64,000 nucleotides of DNA from Chenopodium formosanum (lineage: Eukaryota > Streptophyta > Magnoliopsida > Caryophyllales > Amaranthaceae): assembly GCA_024500155.1 (NCBI GenBank), contig CM044877.1, positions 16,745,501 through 16,809,500 of the forward strand, given 5' to 3'. The notes under the pieces were generated by a model. That model saw nothing but the letters and a program-made list of their open reading frames with translations, was not told where the DNA came from and did no database searches. Positions 11,825 through 24,116 of the stretch are shown here, one piece after another. Each line of letters begins with the position of its first letter. Within the stretch, counting starts at the first letter, position 1. A program made the translations under genes and the position numbers.

Positions 11825-13617
11825 TGTAATACCCCGTATTTTTAAGCAACTTACTTATTATTAATTATTGATTTTTTCGAAAATTTTTATTATTATACAA
11901 AAATATCAATATGATTTTACAAAGATAATTTTATAATTATATTTTATAAAGATTTTAATTATACGAGTCAAGTCAAAGTTTGTCGTATCCAAATCAAATT
12001 TTCAACCGTTAATACCTTGTACCCGATTTAGACGACAAAGTACCAAATTCGCTATTTATACACGAGTCCAATTCATATGTTTTGTACTACACAAAAATAG
12101 TACATCAATTTACCTAGCATTCTACTTTTATATATATATTAAAAAATAAATAAATAAAAAATAATTTGAGCATGTCGGCAAAGGGGGGAAAACCCACCCA
12201 CTTGCCCACTTGCTTCCTCCATTAATGGTGAAGGTTGAAATAGTACCAAAGTCATTGCTATAAATAGCCATGAGACCATGGCACTACTTCACCTTCTCCT
12301 ACTTCCTCTTCTTACTTTCCTTCTTCTTTCTCTTTTCTCCTCCATATTTACTTCCTTTTGGCTTCCATTTTGTAGTCTTGAGCTCCTCACGAGCACCTCC
12401 TCGCTGCCACCTTACCGCCGCCGTTCGGCCACCACCTTGTTGTCATCTCCTTCCTTGCGTTTCTCACCGTAAATGAAAATACTTTGCATGCATGCATGGA
12501 GAAACTTGAGCCTTGATGCATGATTGAACGTAGAAAAATAAAGGAGACAACACAACATGGTGTATGCATGCAAAAGCTTCATATAGTGGGCCCTACAACT
12601 TTTTTTCCTTCAAAAAAAAAAAAGAAAAAAGATTCGCATTTTTGCCAAGTAAGCAACTCAAACCGGTTTGTGTTTACAAACTCCTCCTTCACAAACCTCA
12701 ACGTGATTTATATGTTAAGTGATTTCGAACCATGTTTAAATGATTGTGAAATATATATTTCGGTGAAACATGTTTTAAGTGTTTGATCTCAAATGTTTAA
12801 ATATTTCATATGATTGATTATAAACTTGGACTGATATTTAAGATGTTTTTAAAAGGAAGTTTTATTTTAAATTATCCCGAGTATGGGATATTGGAAAGTT
12901 TAACAGGATTTACTCCTTGGATCTTTGGATTTTTAACTCCCACTATGCGGAGTAAGTTGAAGACTATTGATTTTGTATAACCTAGTCTTTCCCCTTGATA
13001 ACACTATGTAAAGGAGTTACTAGCTTGGGAGGTGTGCACACTTAGATGGGAAAATGATTTATGAAAATATGGATTGATCCACCCTATCCGGAATTATCTT
13101 TGGAAAGTTGATTTTTTAAGAAATTTGTTGTTTTGACAAGCTTTTATACATGAATTCCTATTCATGAATGGTTTGGATAAATTATGATTTATTAAAGTTA
13201 AATCTCTTCGAAAGCATGTTTAACTAAATTGATTTACATGTCTAGCATTTGTATGTACTTAGCATTTTGGCTAATACGTATTAGTTTTGTTTTGGCTTAG
13301 CCCTACTCATCATTTTGATGAGGATAGGTGATGGCGATCGAACAATGTGAACTATATGCACCATTGGGGACAATGGACGGTGATCACCTAGTTTAATTTA
13401 GTAAATATAGTATTAGTGTTGTAGTTACTTATGTAGTTACTTTGGAAGTGTTTTAAAACTATTATTATTACTATTATTATTAATGAAAGACAAGTACTAT
13501 TTTCCGCTACAAAACTCTATTAAGCCTTGCGTAATCACGTGACGATAATACTCCCAAGTTACTTCCTAAAGTTGGATTATTATTGTTAATATTAGAGAGT
13601 AATTTGGGGGTGTTACA
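11825..13617 (+). mobile_element. Solo LTR (1793 bp) nested in LTR #1
   Basis: Starts TGTAATACCCCGTATTTTTA and ends GGGGGTGTTACA, the same terminal type as LTR #1, in the same orientation. Flanks ATTTC (11820-11824) and ATTTT (13618-13622) form a 4/5 target duplication. A TATA box TATAAATAGCC lies near 12260, followed by a CT-rich leader and a short G+C-rich stretch (about 12385-12460) with small open frames that I treat as leader sequence. Confidence 0.8.
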
Positions 13618-14458
13618 ATTTTCCAGTCCAAAGTGATGTTTTATACTAAATAAGTATGCTAGAATTTTATTTAATTGGTGAAAATAAAGTCTTTTTGAAA
13701 GGATTTAAAGTACCCACTAAAAGAAAAGGTTTTATGGCTATATTGTCATTAAAAGGGATTGATTAGTATGGTTTAAATAGTATTATAGTTGCTGGAAATT
13801 TGTCAGAATAGTAGATTGATTATAGTTATGTATTTTTAATTGTAGGAAGTTTCGAACTAAGGGATTTCTAGTGAGTGTGGCCGAGTTATGGCGTTATTCA
13901 AGGTATGTATGTGCACAAAAATATTTGTGTACGTGTAGTATCATGCTAGGATTGTGAATTGTGCACAATAAATCATGGAAGTATGTTTTATTTTTGAGTA
14001 TCAAGGAAACATGAAATTAATAAGGAAGGCTTATGTATGTTTAAAAGAACTATAATTAGAATTATTAAACATGATTCATGAACTATGAATTTTATTCACA
14101 CCCATTTATTATTGGTGTTGAGTCAAGGAAGTTAGTTTATTTATTTACTGTCTCAAGTAAGTTGAGATTGAGTCAAGAAAGTTTATTAGTACATTCATGC
14201 ACCAAGGTAATAATCGTGCAATTTTGTACACAAAACTAGGCAAGAAACCTTAATTAAAATAAATAGTATGTGCTCACTAATTAATTCAAGAATTAATTGG
14301 AAGAATGTGTTGTTTATTGTTATGTTTTTTTCGGATGATTTACAAAAATATAGCTTTTAAGAAACTTATTTACGGTTTTTGCATTGGAATGAAACTTATT
14401 TACGAAAATATAGTCCACTTAGGCTTGGAGATACATTTGGGGTAATTTTTTCTTTAGA

Positions 14459-14626
14459 GACAAACCGCTACCTTAATTAGCGGTTATAGTCTAAAACCAC
14501 TACTTGAGGTAGCGGTTTGTCTTTAGTAATCTAAGTAAAGATACAGCTAATCAATTTATAAAAGGGTAAAACCGCTACCTCAAGTAGCAGTTTTAGTTAA
14601 AACCGCTACTTGAGGTAGCGGTTTTA
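14459..14626. repeat. Pair of hairpins made of ACCGCTAC/GTAGCGGT palindromes
   Basis: Stem 1: GACAAACCGCTACC (14459-14472) pairs perfectly with 14508-14521. Stem 2: 29-base arms 14567-14595 and 14598-14626 pair with one mismatch around a 2-base loop, and each arm is itself a near-palindrome around CTCAA/TTGAG. A transcript across this could be a Dicer substrate (inference). Confidence 0.9.
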
Positions 14627-15009
14627 CTCTGAAAAATTAAAAACAAAACTTATCCAAGCCTACGTGAACAGTAATTCCGTAATTAAGTTTCATTCCGACG
14701 CAAAAGTGTAAATTAGTTTTAAAATAACCATACTTTTGTGGACACCAAATTTTGATCCTACCTTTTTAATTATCACTATTAATTATCTTTTATTACTATA
14801 ATTACTGTTTTTTTTTGCAAATAATTATTATTATTTTGGTAATTATTTTCATAAACTTAATGACGCTTGTTTTATTATTTAAAACGAAGGAAACGAGAAA
14901 TAATAATGATTTTTATTCATAATTTCCAAAAACCATGTTACAATTTCTACTTCTAAATTACTAAATTACAAAATATTGAAGTACAGCTAACACCACATGC
15001 ATTTTTACC

Positions 15010-15158
15010 CTGCTCCACCGAAGTAATTTTCGGGTTTTTACTTGTGGATTAACAAGTAAATTAATACAGTCATTAGGAGGACCACTAGCCCCATAATACA
15101 TCCTCATGTCTTCCTCAAATGTAAAGACAGACTGATCTTCTTGGTTTTCTTGAAACAT
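15010..15158 (-). pseudogene. Small antisense ORF in LTR copy A (MFQENQEDQ...), frameshifted
   Basis: ATG at 15158 in an ACCACCATG context, running antisense to the LTR. It reads MFQENQEDQSVFTFEEDMRM then YYGASGPPNDCINLLVN. Against the inverted copy (36810-36980) the two frames match until an A-tract near 15045, where copy A carries a base-count change. The other copy then reads PENYFDGAG and stops. The inferred ancestral product is about 50 residues, acidic and without a recognised domain. It may be a captured exon or a chance frame. Confidence 0.45.
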
Positions 15159-16997
15159 GGTGGTTGAGTTTAATGGTGATTTTTGTTTAATTTTTTCGGG
15201 TAAGGAGGAAGATGGAAGAAGATAAGAATTAAGTGGTGAGTGGAGATTTTGGATAAGGGTAATTTCTTTTAATAGTAAAAATTAAGTATTTTAGACCGTA
15301 TTTTTGTACGTATATGTATAATAATCGTATAGTATAAAGTACAATATTTTTTGTCTCACCAGGGGAATATGTCATTTTCCTTATAAACAAGTATCGTTTA
15401 ACCCTTTAGAGTATAGTAAGTATATTAATATGTTCACTTAGGCTGTTAGAGTGCTTTTTTTTTTATTTTATCTAGTGTTTTTTTTTTATATGTGCACTCC
15501 CCTATTATATGACCAGTTTACCTATAAAGTCCATCACTCTAAAAGACTCATGCCCAACCAATATAGGGAAATGACAAACATTCCCACACCTAAATGGGTA
15601 CTATATGTTGTAGTGCTCAAGGGACCTCCTTTTATGTACGTTTGTTATAATGTCCTTGTCTTTTTGTTCTGTAGTTAATACTTGATCCGATAGATTTAAG
15701 TTCGGACCAAACCCATCGATATTTATCTAAGAATAATTGAGTATTGTATGGATGAGAGTAAAAGAGGGATACGTATGAGTGTAAATGTATAGTTGTACGT
15801 ATAATTATTGTATGAATAGTAAAATCACCTAAAAAATAGGATCATGTCTTTGCTATTATGAAAATTTATCACTTTCTGACATTCATGTTACTTCCCTTTC
15901 GTTTTTTTTTTCCTTTCACTTTTTTTTTTCTTTTTTGTTTTGTTCTTTATTATTTATTTTATTTTATTTTTTTCTCTGATTTGTTTACTCAGTCTAGTTT
16001 GTGTATTCCTTCTTCAATTTTGATAAGCAATTGTCAATAGTGAATTAACGTTACCTTTTTTTTTTATTCCCCGCGGTTAATATTGTATCCAATAAATTTC
16101 AATTTGGACCAATTGTATCAATATTTATCCGACGCTAATCGGGACAGTTGGATTTCATACGCGTCATATATTGTATTTCACTATTCAAAACACTATGCAA
16201 ACACTATTTGGCACTATTCCAAATAGAATTTCTGTTATGATAATTCACTTTGCCGACGTGAATTTGGCTTCCGTTTTATTTGTTTTTCAGTTGTTTTGAT
16301 CTAGTATTGTATCTTTTGTCTTTGTTTTTTACGACTATGATAAATATAAATTTTTGTTTTAGTAGAGTAAAGCAAGATAAGAGTTAACCTTCTTTTTAAG
16401 GTCATTCAGCCAAGGGAATATATTTTACTCTTGACCACCTTAAATTAATGTTGTATGACTTAATATTGTATGATATATTTTCACGTTAACCATGTCAATC
16501 TTATGATTTTATATGATTTACTTTTTTAGTAAGGGTTATTATTTGAAATGCTCGTATGTATAAAGTTTTGTCGTATGTTTAGATATTCTTGGGTAAATTT
16601 ATATGTACCATCTAATGAGGGCAGGGGTTATTTCTCTTTTTACTTTTTTACTAACTCTAAAATATTTTGTCCAACCCTATTAGTATTGTAACCTGATGTC
16701 TTTGTGTATCTTTTAGAGCTGACCTCTTAGAGCTGATTTTTTTTTTTTTTTTTTTTTTTTAAGTGTTGTTTTAACATCTTGGTGAGTATAATAGTCACTA
16801 ATTAAATTTAGGCACTCTTTTATTGTATACCATGTGGGTATTATTTTTTGAGTTATGGCACGACTTGGTCATACATTTTTTTTCCTTTTTTATTATGTGA
16901 ATATTAGAGTTGATTTTATTACGGTTTTCTTTATTTTATCAGTTTAAGCGTTGCAAAACAGATTAGCAAGTTTGTTACATGTAAAACAAGAGAATTT

Positions 16998-17112
16998 AAT
17001 ATCAAGATTCTCATTATTACCAAAATCTTGATATTTACCAAAATAATCCTTGAATTTTAATTTATTTACTTTCTTTTATTTACAAATTAACCCCTTTATT
17101 TTCCTATAAATA
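16998..17112 (+). promoter_or_regulatory. Core promoter of LTR copy A: 12-bp dyad plus TATA box
   Basis: AATATCAAGATT (16998-17009) and its exact complement AATCTTGATATT (17024-17035) lie about 70 bp before TATAAATA (17105-17112). Both dyad and TATA are preserved in copy B (dyad 33407-33418/33432-33443; TATA complement 33328-33335), with the spacer between arms also kept. Confidence 0.65.
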
Positions 17113-18344
17113 CCCCCTAATTCTCAAGTTTTAAAGACATAAAAAATTCTTACAACTTCTCTCTATAAAAATTCTCTCTAAAAAATTCTCCTCTAATCTT
17201 TGTTTTAGTTAAAATCTCTGTAATTTAGCTTTATTTTTAAGTTATTAGCTTATTAAAAAAGCATCTTATAATTAAGTTGTTATTTTTATTTTTATTTAAG
17301 TATTGTTATTATCTTTAATTCCTATAAAAAAACACAAAAATATCTCAAGTTTAAGTATTGTTGTTATTATTATCTTTGTTAAAAATATTAGTTCAATTGC
17401 TTAAGTATTCCTATTCTATTTTAAAAACAAAAAAAAAGTTTATTTCTTAAGATTTAGTTTTATTTTTCAAGTTTATTTTCTATAATCAAATATATATAAA
17501 AAAAAAGAGTTCATTAGCTTTATTTTGCATTAATTTCTTTTAATATCTCAAAACTCCAAAAAAAAAAATTTACTTAGACTCTTTGATTTCATTTTAACTA
17601 AGGAGTGATCATATTTTCATCCTTGATAAACCAAAGAGGTTATCTAAAAAATTGCTACATCTAGCTCAAGGTATTATCTTCAATCTTTCCTTAATTTCCT
17701 TAATCATTATTATTATGCTAACTATGTGTTTGTTTTCATGTGATGTTACCAATAGGGGTAATGATAATATTAGGTGCTAAATTAGCCCTAAATCTTTCAT
17801 TACTCCACATTAGAAAGCCAAGCCTATTGGTAAGGTGATAGGTTATAAAAGAGGGGGGTAATTGCATTTTGCATTGCATCTCTTTCTAATGCATTTTTAA
17901 ATATGGAAGGTTAATGCATTCATATGTCTACCTAAAGTATATTTTTAGGAATGATTTATTTCTTAAAGTGAGCTTAAAGGCCTAATGAATTAAGAGTTTA
18001 TGTAAAGGTTGTTCAAGAGTAAGGAATTACTTACCACGTCCCAAAGATGGCCTATGAAAGAACCTTTAAGACCAGAATCAGTTCCAGTAGCTCAAGTGAT
18101 AGAACTTTTCAAGAGCTTTCCAACCATATCTCACAATAATTTTTTCGATTTTTCTATGATTTTTAATGATTTTTTTAGTTCAAGCTATCAAAGAGGTGAA
18201 ATATGCACGTTTTTCTCTTAATTGCTTTTTAAAATGGTATTAATCTATTTTTAAGAAGCTAATGGTGATATGAAACCTATTACACTATATTATATATATA
18301 CTTTTAAACTTATGGAATTTTAAATAAAATGTTTTAATCTTTTT

Positions 18345-18600
18345 TTTTTTTAAAGGTGATTTTAGAAATAAGAGTTTTAACAAGCTTTAATTCTAAGTAT
18401 TATTTTGAGAAACTTTAATCTTACCTTAAAGATGACTTCAGAAATAAGAGTCTTTAATTCTAAATGTCGTTGTTTTAAAAACTTTAATTTTATTTTAAGA
18501 TGACTTTTGAAATAATTGATGTCCTAAGAACTTTAATTTTCTTTTAAGGATGACTTCAGAAATAAAAGTTTTAACAAGCATTATTTTCTTTTATAATTTC
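18345..18600. repeat. Short tandem repeat (~65 bp unit) in the R-U5 part of LTR copy A
   Basis: TTAAAGATGACTTCAGAAAT followed by AAGAGT and CTTTAATT repeats about four times with divergence. The corresponding array is seen inverted in copy B at about 31840-32110. Confidence 0.65.
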
Positions 18601-20608
18601 GTGAACCTTTTTATTTCAAATTCTTTTGTGACACAAGAATGAATCATAACTTTGCTTGTTTGTTTTTAATAAGTAATGATAGTTAATACGAGGTTATGGC
18701 CTCATTTCCAAACATGAGGTTAAGATTAATTATTTGTTGTATAAGGTTGAAACAATTATCCATCTCCATGAAAATAAACTTATATCCCATCATAATTACC
18801 CGATGGATTAATTGACAATCGGATATGATTAAATAGTTTATTGTTCCCTTTTATTTGGAAGTAAGGCCTTGACAGGTGTCGTGCTTTATTTGGCCAATTC
18901 CATTAAGCCTAAACACATAACCCTTAAAACCTTACAAAATTACCCTTGAGTGAATTTAAACCCAAAGTGAGATTATATAGTGAACCCTTACAGTTTCACT
19001 CCAAAAAATACCTTGACCCACTTAAAGTCGTCAATCGGGACGCATTTGTTGAATTGTCTTGTTCAAAAGACATTTTTGGTGATCACTAATCGGGGTGATT
19101 TTCCTCAACCAAGGTGGTTCATTTTACTTTTATGAGTGAATCCGTCAAAGATCACTAAAATCCTACTTACAAAAATGATGTTTATGTCAACAACCCAAAT
19201 TAAAAACCCAACGGAATTGGTTATTTAAAACATGGCATTTGTCCGAACTACGAAGGTTTTGATCTGTGAGTGAATTCAAAATCTCACTATGATCGGTACG
19301 TAGTGCAACTTTGGTGCTTAAACCTACCTTGTATTAATTTTTTTTATGTGGTTAATATGTCTTAAAACTTGATTTTGACAATGCAATAGTAAGAGCCCGT
19401 TCCTTAGAACGGAAGAGAAGACGAGTTCCAGATGTTCGATTCTCTTAACCTAAACCCCGAACCCTGTGCCTTATTTCTTTTTATGGAGTTAGCAGTTGAT
19501 TTTTATTAAGTTTTAATTCTTAAAATTGACTGTTTTAAAATCCGTCCTTATTCGGATAAAAATAAGGTGGCGACTCAAAGTTTTGTTTATAAGTCTTATC
19601 AGACACTTAAGTGGAACCTTTTCTAGACTAATTTCTGTCCACTAAAAACCAAGTACCACAAATTTCTTAAATCATCCTGTTTTTTTCTTGATTAATTGGT
19701 TGGAGTCTTCACAGGTTAAATTGATAAATCACGTAAAGTGTAAGAGGATACACACCAAAACTCTTGGAACGTATATACCTTGAGTATGAACATATGGGGG
19801 GGTTTATGGGGTTTTATATTTAACCATAGCTTCTATAGGGGTATAGGATGTTGTACTTTCTTTTATTATTATTTATGCGCTGGAATTCCGTTACCAAGGT
19901 GTGACATAGTAGGTGCCAATTAGGGTAGCTCCATGATTGGAAACTCTATTTTAATGGGCTATATTTTTAAGGAAGGATCTCGTTCGATGTGTAATCCAAA
20001 GCTATTATTTAATAACTAATATTGCTAGTTATGAGTCAAAGGTAAGTTGACTGTGATTGTATGGAGAGCATGTTTTATTATTACTCTTATTGATAGGATA
20101 TTCATGTAAGTATGGTGCATATGTACTCAACTTTTGCTTATTCGTACTTTCGTGTTTGTGTTTGGCTTTCCTTTGGTTGGCCCTTCTATGACCCATTTAT
20201 ATGGTGAGTAAAGGGTTGAAATAAACGGGAAGTGGCGGGTACTTGAAGCATGAAGAGCACGAGGGAATGAGCGCCGAGAGTTATTTGTAATGCTTTCCTA
20301 GTTTTATGATTTTAGTTATTTATTATGAACTAACCTTGATGTGTTATTTTAAGTTGGATTTTTAAAATGGTCATGTTTGGATTGGTTCTAACTTGTGATT
20401 TAATTATTTCGATTATGTCTTGAAGTTGTGAACTCAACTTTTATTTTAAAAGTTAGTTTTTAATTTAGACTTTCGCTGTGTGACTTTGAAAAATAGTCTT
20501 AGCCGTTATCACGTTGGCGGTAATATTTTGGATATTTCCTTAAAATAGTTTCAATTGGAGTAAAAAGAGTATTTTAAAATAAGGGAATTTTTGGGGTATT
20601 ATAGTGGG

Positions 20609-20715
20609 TGCAGTGTGTTGGTGGTTGGTTACGGTGGTGCGAGTTTGGAGGTGGTTTAGTGGGTTGGTGGTTGGCTGCGATATTGTGAGTTTGGGGGTGG
20701 TGAAGACTGAAGAGT
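20609..20715. repeat. Minisatellite remnant between two LTR insertions
   Basis: GTTTGGAGGTGGTTTAGTGG and GGTTGGTGGTTGGCTGCGAT units continue the array seen at 9905-10045. This 107-bp sliver is all that separates the target duplications of the two solo LTRs. Confidence 0.75.
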
Positions 20716-21104
20716 GAGGGTGTAATACCTTGTATTTTTATACGTATTTTAATTAAAATAAGTATTTTGAGAAGTATTTAATTAAATTGAAATATTTTAT
20801 TTAAAATATTTTAATTATTCATTTTAATAAGTTTAGAAATCTATATTATAATTGTAGAGTTGTTTTAACGAGAGCCCTCCAAATCACCGATCCTCAACTC
20901 TCATACATTTGAGTTTTTTTTAAGGGAAAAATAACTACCAATCCCACTACTTTATTTTTATTTTATTTTTTTTATCATTTAAAAAAAAAAAAATCAATAA
21001 CTACTCATTCACTATTTCTTTTTTGTTTTTCTTTTTTTTTTTTGTTTTTTTTTTTTTTTTTATGGGACTACTACTAACATTTCACTTTATGTGTGTTTTT
21101 TTTT

Positions 21105-21330
21105 GGTACGTAGTTTAACATATAACATGCATTAGCACGAGTATACAATTCCTTTATCAACAATTCACTATATCACTCAAAATCCCCAACATTTCACTTT
21201 TTTTTTTTTATTTCACTTTGTTTTACGAGTATTTTTTTTGGTACATAGTATAATATATGTTATGCATTAGCAAGAGTATACAGTTCTTTTATCAACATTT
21301 CACTATAGTACTCTAAATCCCCAACCCTTT
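21105..21330. repeat. 135-bp tandem duplication within the Helitron
   Basis: GGTACGTAGTTTAACATATA...ATGCATTAGCACGAGTATAC (from 21105) recurs as GGTACATAGTATAATATATG...ATGCATTAGCAAGAGTATAC (from 21240). Both end in AATCCCCAAC. T-rich runs separate them. Confidence 0.8.
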
Positions 21331-21818
21331 AATTATATGCATTTTTTAGGGACTATCCTCCAAACATTTTCCATTTCTTTAATCATCAAAAACAAAAAAA
21401 AAATGTACAACACATTTTGTGCAACTAGCCTCAACGAATAACTACTTGCAACATAACAAAGTATGTAACTCTTAGAGCAAGACACTAACCCATATGACAC
21501 TAATTGAGTAACACGAGTGACCCCTATAACACTGAACGGGTAACCTGTATAACTTTGAAAAAGTAAACCACATAATAGCATTGTGTGGCCACCGACATAA
21601 AAGAGTAAGCCCTTGTTTATTGAGCTTCTAAGCTTTGCTTAGAATATCATATTTCAGCATAGCACATCAGGTGTCAACATATTATTAATACGATTATTAT
21701 TAATACTCAGTACAACAGAGCTAATTAGGGTACAACAGTATCGACCAGTTCAAAACCGACCATTACAGCTCAAGTCTAAATTACAACATCAAAATCAACT
21801 TTCCACATTTTAAATATA

Positions 21819-21852
21819 CTAGGGGAGCCAACGTGCGCGCGCGGAGTGGCTC
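21819..21852 (-). mobile_element. Helitron-like 3' terminus (minus strand) nested in the larger Helitron
   Basis: On the minus strand, GGGCGAGCCA...TGGCTCCCC forms a 9-10 bp stem around a GC-rich loop and is followed by TAG then T (CTAG palindrome at 21819-21822). The partner 5' end to the right was not identified; 21853-23370 shows no recognised gene. Confidence 0.45.
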
Positions 21853-23375
21853 GCCCTTTTTTGTTTACATTGTGTTGTTTTTTACTTGTTTAATACATTC
21901 ATTTCTATTGGATTTTCTTTTTCAAAATCAATCGCTTGTGTGATGGTGTTTTGTAAAGTCAATTTTAAATTAGTTTTGTGTGTGAATTGTATAGCATATA
22001 ACAACCAAAGTTGTATGTTATTGTTGCGTTGAGTTGGTGTTGTGACTATCATATTGGAGTGGTGCAATGATCTTGTAATTGAGCTTACAAAAGGTGTTGC
22101 TGTATAGCAGCCTACATAGCCATTTATTATTTGATCTCATCAATAAAAGAGTTCTTACATGGCACATAAATTTAGATTAATCCTAGCATTACGAAGTACA
22201 TAGATATATATAATGTTTTGCAAATAGTGTCCTTATAGGGCATGTTCTTTTTATTTTTCCCTGGTAGTACTAAAGCAATATAAATATATAGCTAAGGATA
22301 AGGTGTTGTTTAAGGACAAGCATCTGCTTGTTTTTTTGTTATAGGCCTTGCTTGTTTAGTCATATTTCAATGTCCTTGATATCCCATTTGAGGACAAGTT
22401 TTGAGCTCGGGCAGGGCCCTACAAAAAAACCAAGCATGATTAATATGGACTCCAAAAGGAAAATTGTAGCACTAAACAGGAGAAAACTTATTAACAATAT
22501 CGTTGACTTGTATTAACACTAAACAAGAGAGGAAGACTGTTCATTAGTAACACTAACTATATCTTATTTAATTGTCATTTATATCTCCTTCTATTAGTTT
22601 TCCTCTATGCTCGTCATGAAAAAATAAGAAAGAACTCGATCAAATTAATCTCACATATAACACTTGTTAATTTAAAGTGGCTTTTATAGCATTTCTTATT
22701 AAGAATTACTCCTACAATTAAATTTAAATATGACTAAAACTGACCATCCTTGATTACCGTCCCGAAACTAATGGCGACAAAGTGATCACTAATACCCTTA
22801 TTTGCCATTCTCAATAGCAGCATATTGAAGCATTAAGAGTCAAGGTAATTCAGTAGGCAGCTTAAAAGCGGTTCTTTATAAGAAATAACAAAACCAAAAA
22901 AACCCCAATAATTCATCAAACCCCCATTAGCTTAAAAAGGGCATCTGGTAACATATCAATTCTATACAAAGAATAAGATGAAGTAATTTTGGTAATCTCG
23001 CTGAATATTTAAGGGCATGTTGTGAAATTCATTTAAATTCATCAAGGGAAAATAGAACAATTAAGAGTAGATGTATTAAAAGATTGAAACCATATGTTAT
23101 ACACTTATGAAACTAAATGATGTACTTTTACACACAAAAATTGAACAAAAGATTCACACTAATTCACAAACATGCCATTGATATACACAAATATCAACTA
23201 CATATCAATTTTACTGTATGAATTTCCCAGCTTGAAAAATCACTGATTTAATCAATCAATTTATACTATTACAAAAATAACCATCAAATGAACAACAATC
23301 AAAAACCTTTTTGCCTATCCATTTTTTTTGTGAGTATAAATCAATACTAAACCAACTTTTGGCCATAATTCAGAA

Positions 23376-23580
23376 CTAATATTTTGTTAGTGGAGGAGTA
23401 CAAACCTTGTATTTTTGCACTGTAGAGAGGAGAGAGAAAGAGTTGCCGGAGGCACCGGTGACCCACCTCCTATAAAGTCTGACTATCATCTTCCGCCGCC
23501 TCCCCCTCGACAGGCGGCTGTGCTGTCCTCTACCCGTATCCTTACCATGGTCGTCACCAGCCGATGGACCACGAAATGCT
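23376..23580 (-). pseudogene. Possible captured gene exon in the Helitron
   Basis: This block is more G+C-rich than its surroundings and open on the minus strand. It contains MIVRLYRRWVTGASGNSF and ends KYK followed by GTTTGTAC, a plausible 5' splice site, with another donor-like ATG|GTAAGG upstream (about 23546). Helitrons often carry exon fragments. I do not recognise the protein, and no continuing exon was found. Confidence 0.3.
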
Positions 23581-23609
23581 TCTTTGATGTCATTTATTGT
23601 GTCAACTTG

Positions 23610-23890
23610 AATTGTAAAATTCAGCACTTCAATGGAGCTTATATGAACTTCTCTTGGCCAATTTGGTATCAATTTTTCTTGAATTGAAAATGAAAAAATT
23701 AAATTCAGAATTGTAAAATTCAGCACTTCAATGGAGCATATATAAACTTCTCTTGGCCAATTGTAAAATCAGCACTTCAATGGAGCTTATATCAACTTCT
23801 CTTGGCCAATTTCATATCAATTTTTCTTGAATTGAAAATGTAAAAGTAAAATTCTAAATTGTAAAACTCACCACTTGAATGGAGAATTGT
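23610..23890. repeat. Tandem repeat, ~100-bp unit (with a 52-bp partial), about three copies
   Basis: TTGTAAAATTCAGCACTTCA, ATGGAGCTTATAT and AACTTCTCTTGGCCAATTT recur near 23612, 23712 and 23761, with a weaker copy to 23890. Non-coding. Confidence 0.8.
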
Positions 23891-24087
23891 GAAATTAAGT
23901 TTAACACTTAATACTTCTGTTTGGCAATGAAGACACATGCAGAGGAGAGAGAAAGCTGAAGAGAGAAGGTGTGAATTATTGTGGGGGTAATAAGGTAAAT
24001 AAACAATTTTAAGGGTATAAAGGTCCGACCACTGTTCATAAGAACAACTTTCCACTTTTTATAAAGTAGGGATTTTTTCTTATATAT

Positions 24088-24116
24088 CGCGTGCATTTTG
24101 CGCGGATACACTCTAG
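24088..24116 (+). mobile_element. Weak Helitron-like 3' terminus
   Basis: CGCGTGCATTTTGCGCGG hairpin followed by ATACACT and CTAG (24113-24116). The next base is C rather than the expected T, so this is doubtful. Downstream, 24117-25330 is A+T-rich with poly-A/T runs and no recognised gene. A 33-codon frame (MDNYKTTTLAYYPSN, 24233 onward) and intron-like TTTGCAG motifs could be another captured 5' gene end. Confidence 0.35.

Larger units (their letters stand above)
14737..19660 (+). mobile_element. ~4.9 kb LTR (copy A), Ogre/Tat-like, solo
   Basis: Starts TGTGGACACCAAATTTTGATC and ends TACCACA. Flanks ACTTT (14732-14736) and AATTT (19661-19665) form a 4/5 duplication. It shares collinear sequence, inverted, with 30731-37214. 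A conserved TATA box lies at 17105-17112, giving a very long U3 (~2.4 kb) and R-U5 (~2.5 kb). The length and a GGTGGCGACTC motif near 19567 recall Ogre/Tat Ty3-gypsy LTRs; this family label is tentative. No gag-pol. A poly-T tract sits at 16738-16760. Confidence 0.75.
14333..19677. mobile_element. Foldback Mutator-like MITE (~0.42 kb), split by a ~4.9 kb LTR
   Basis: Left TIR GGATGATTTACAAAAATATA; the right TIR continues from 14650-14736, across the LTR insertion, to TTAAATCATCC at 19667-19677. The perfect 10-bp duplication TGTTTTTTTC flanks the whole (14323-14332 and 19678-19687). TIRs are about 100 bp. The centre holds two strong hairpins built on ACCGCTAC...GTAGCGGT. No coding sequence. 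Confidence 0.85.
10046..20603 (+). mobile_element. Solo LTR (#1) of a ~2.6 kb TGTAATACC family, expanded by nested insertions
   Basis: Begins TGTAATACTCCATATT and ends GGGGTATTATA (a decayed GGGTGTTACA). It is flanked by the 5-bp duplication GTGGG (10041-10045 and 20604-20608). Subtracting the nested elements (10120-10956, 11825-13617 and 14333-19677 plus their duplications) leaves about 2.6 kb, matching LTR #2. After 19688 it shares a long collinear stretch with LTR #2 (ACACACCAAAACTCTTG..., CCTTGAGTATGAACATA). No internal domain or second LTR was seen. A G+C-rich block at 11345-11412 follows a CT-rich leader. Superfamily not assigned. Confidence 0.85.
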
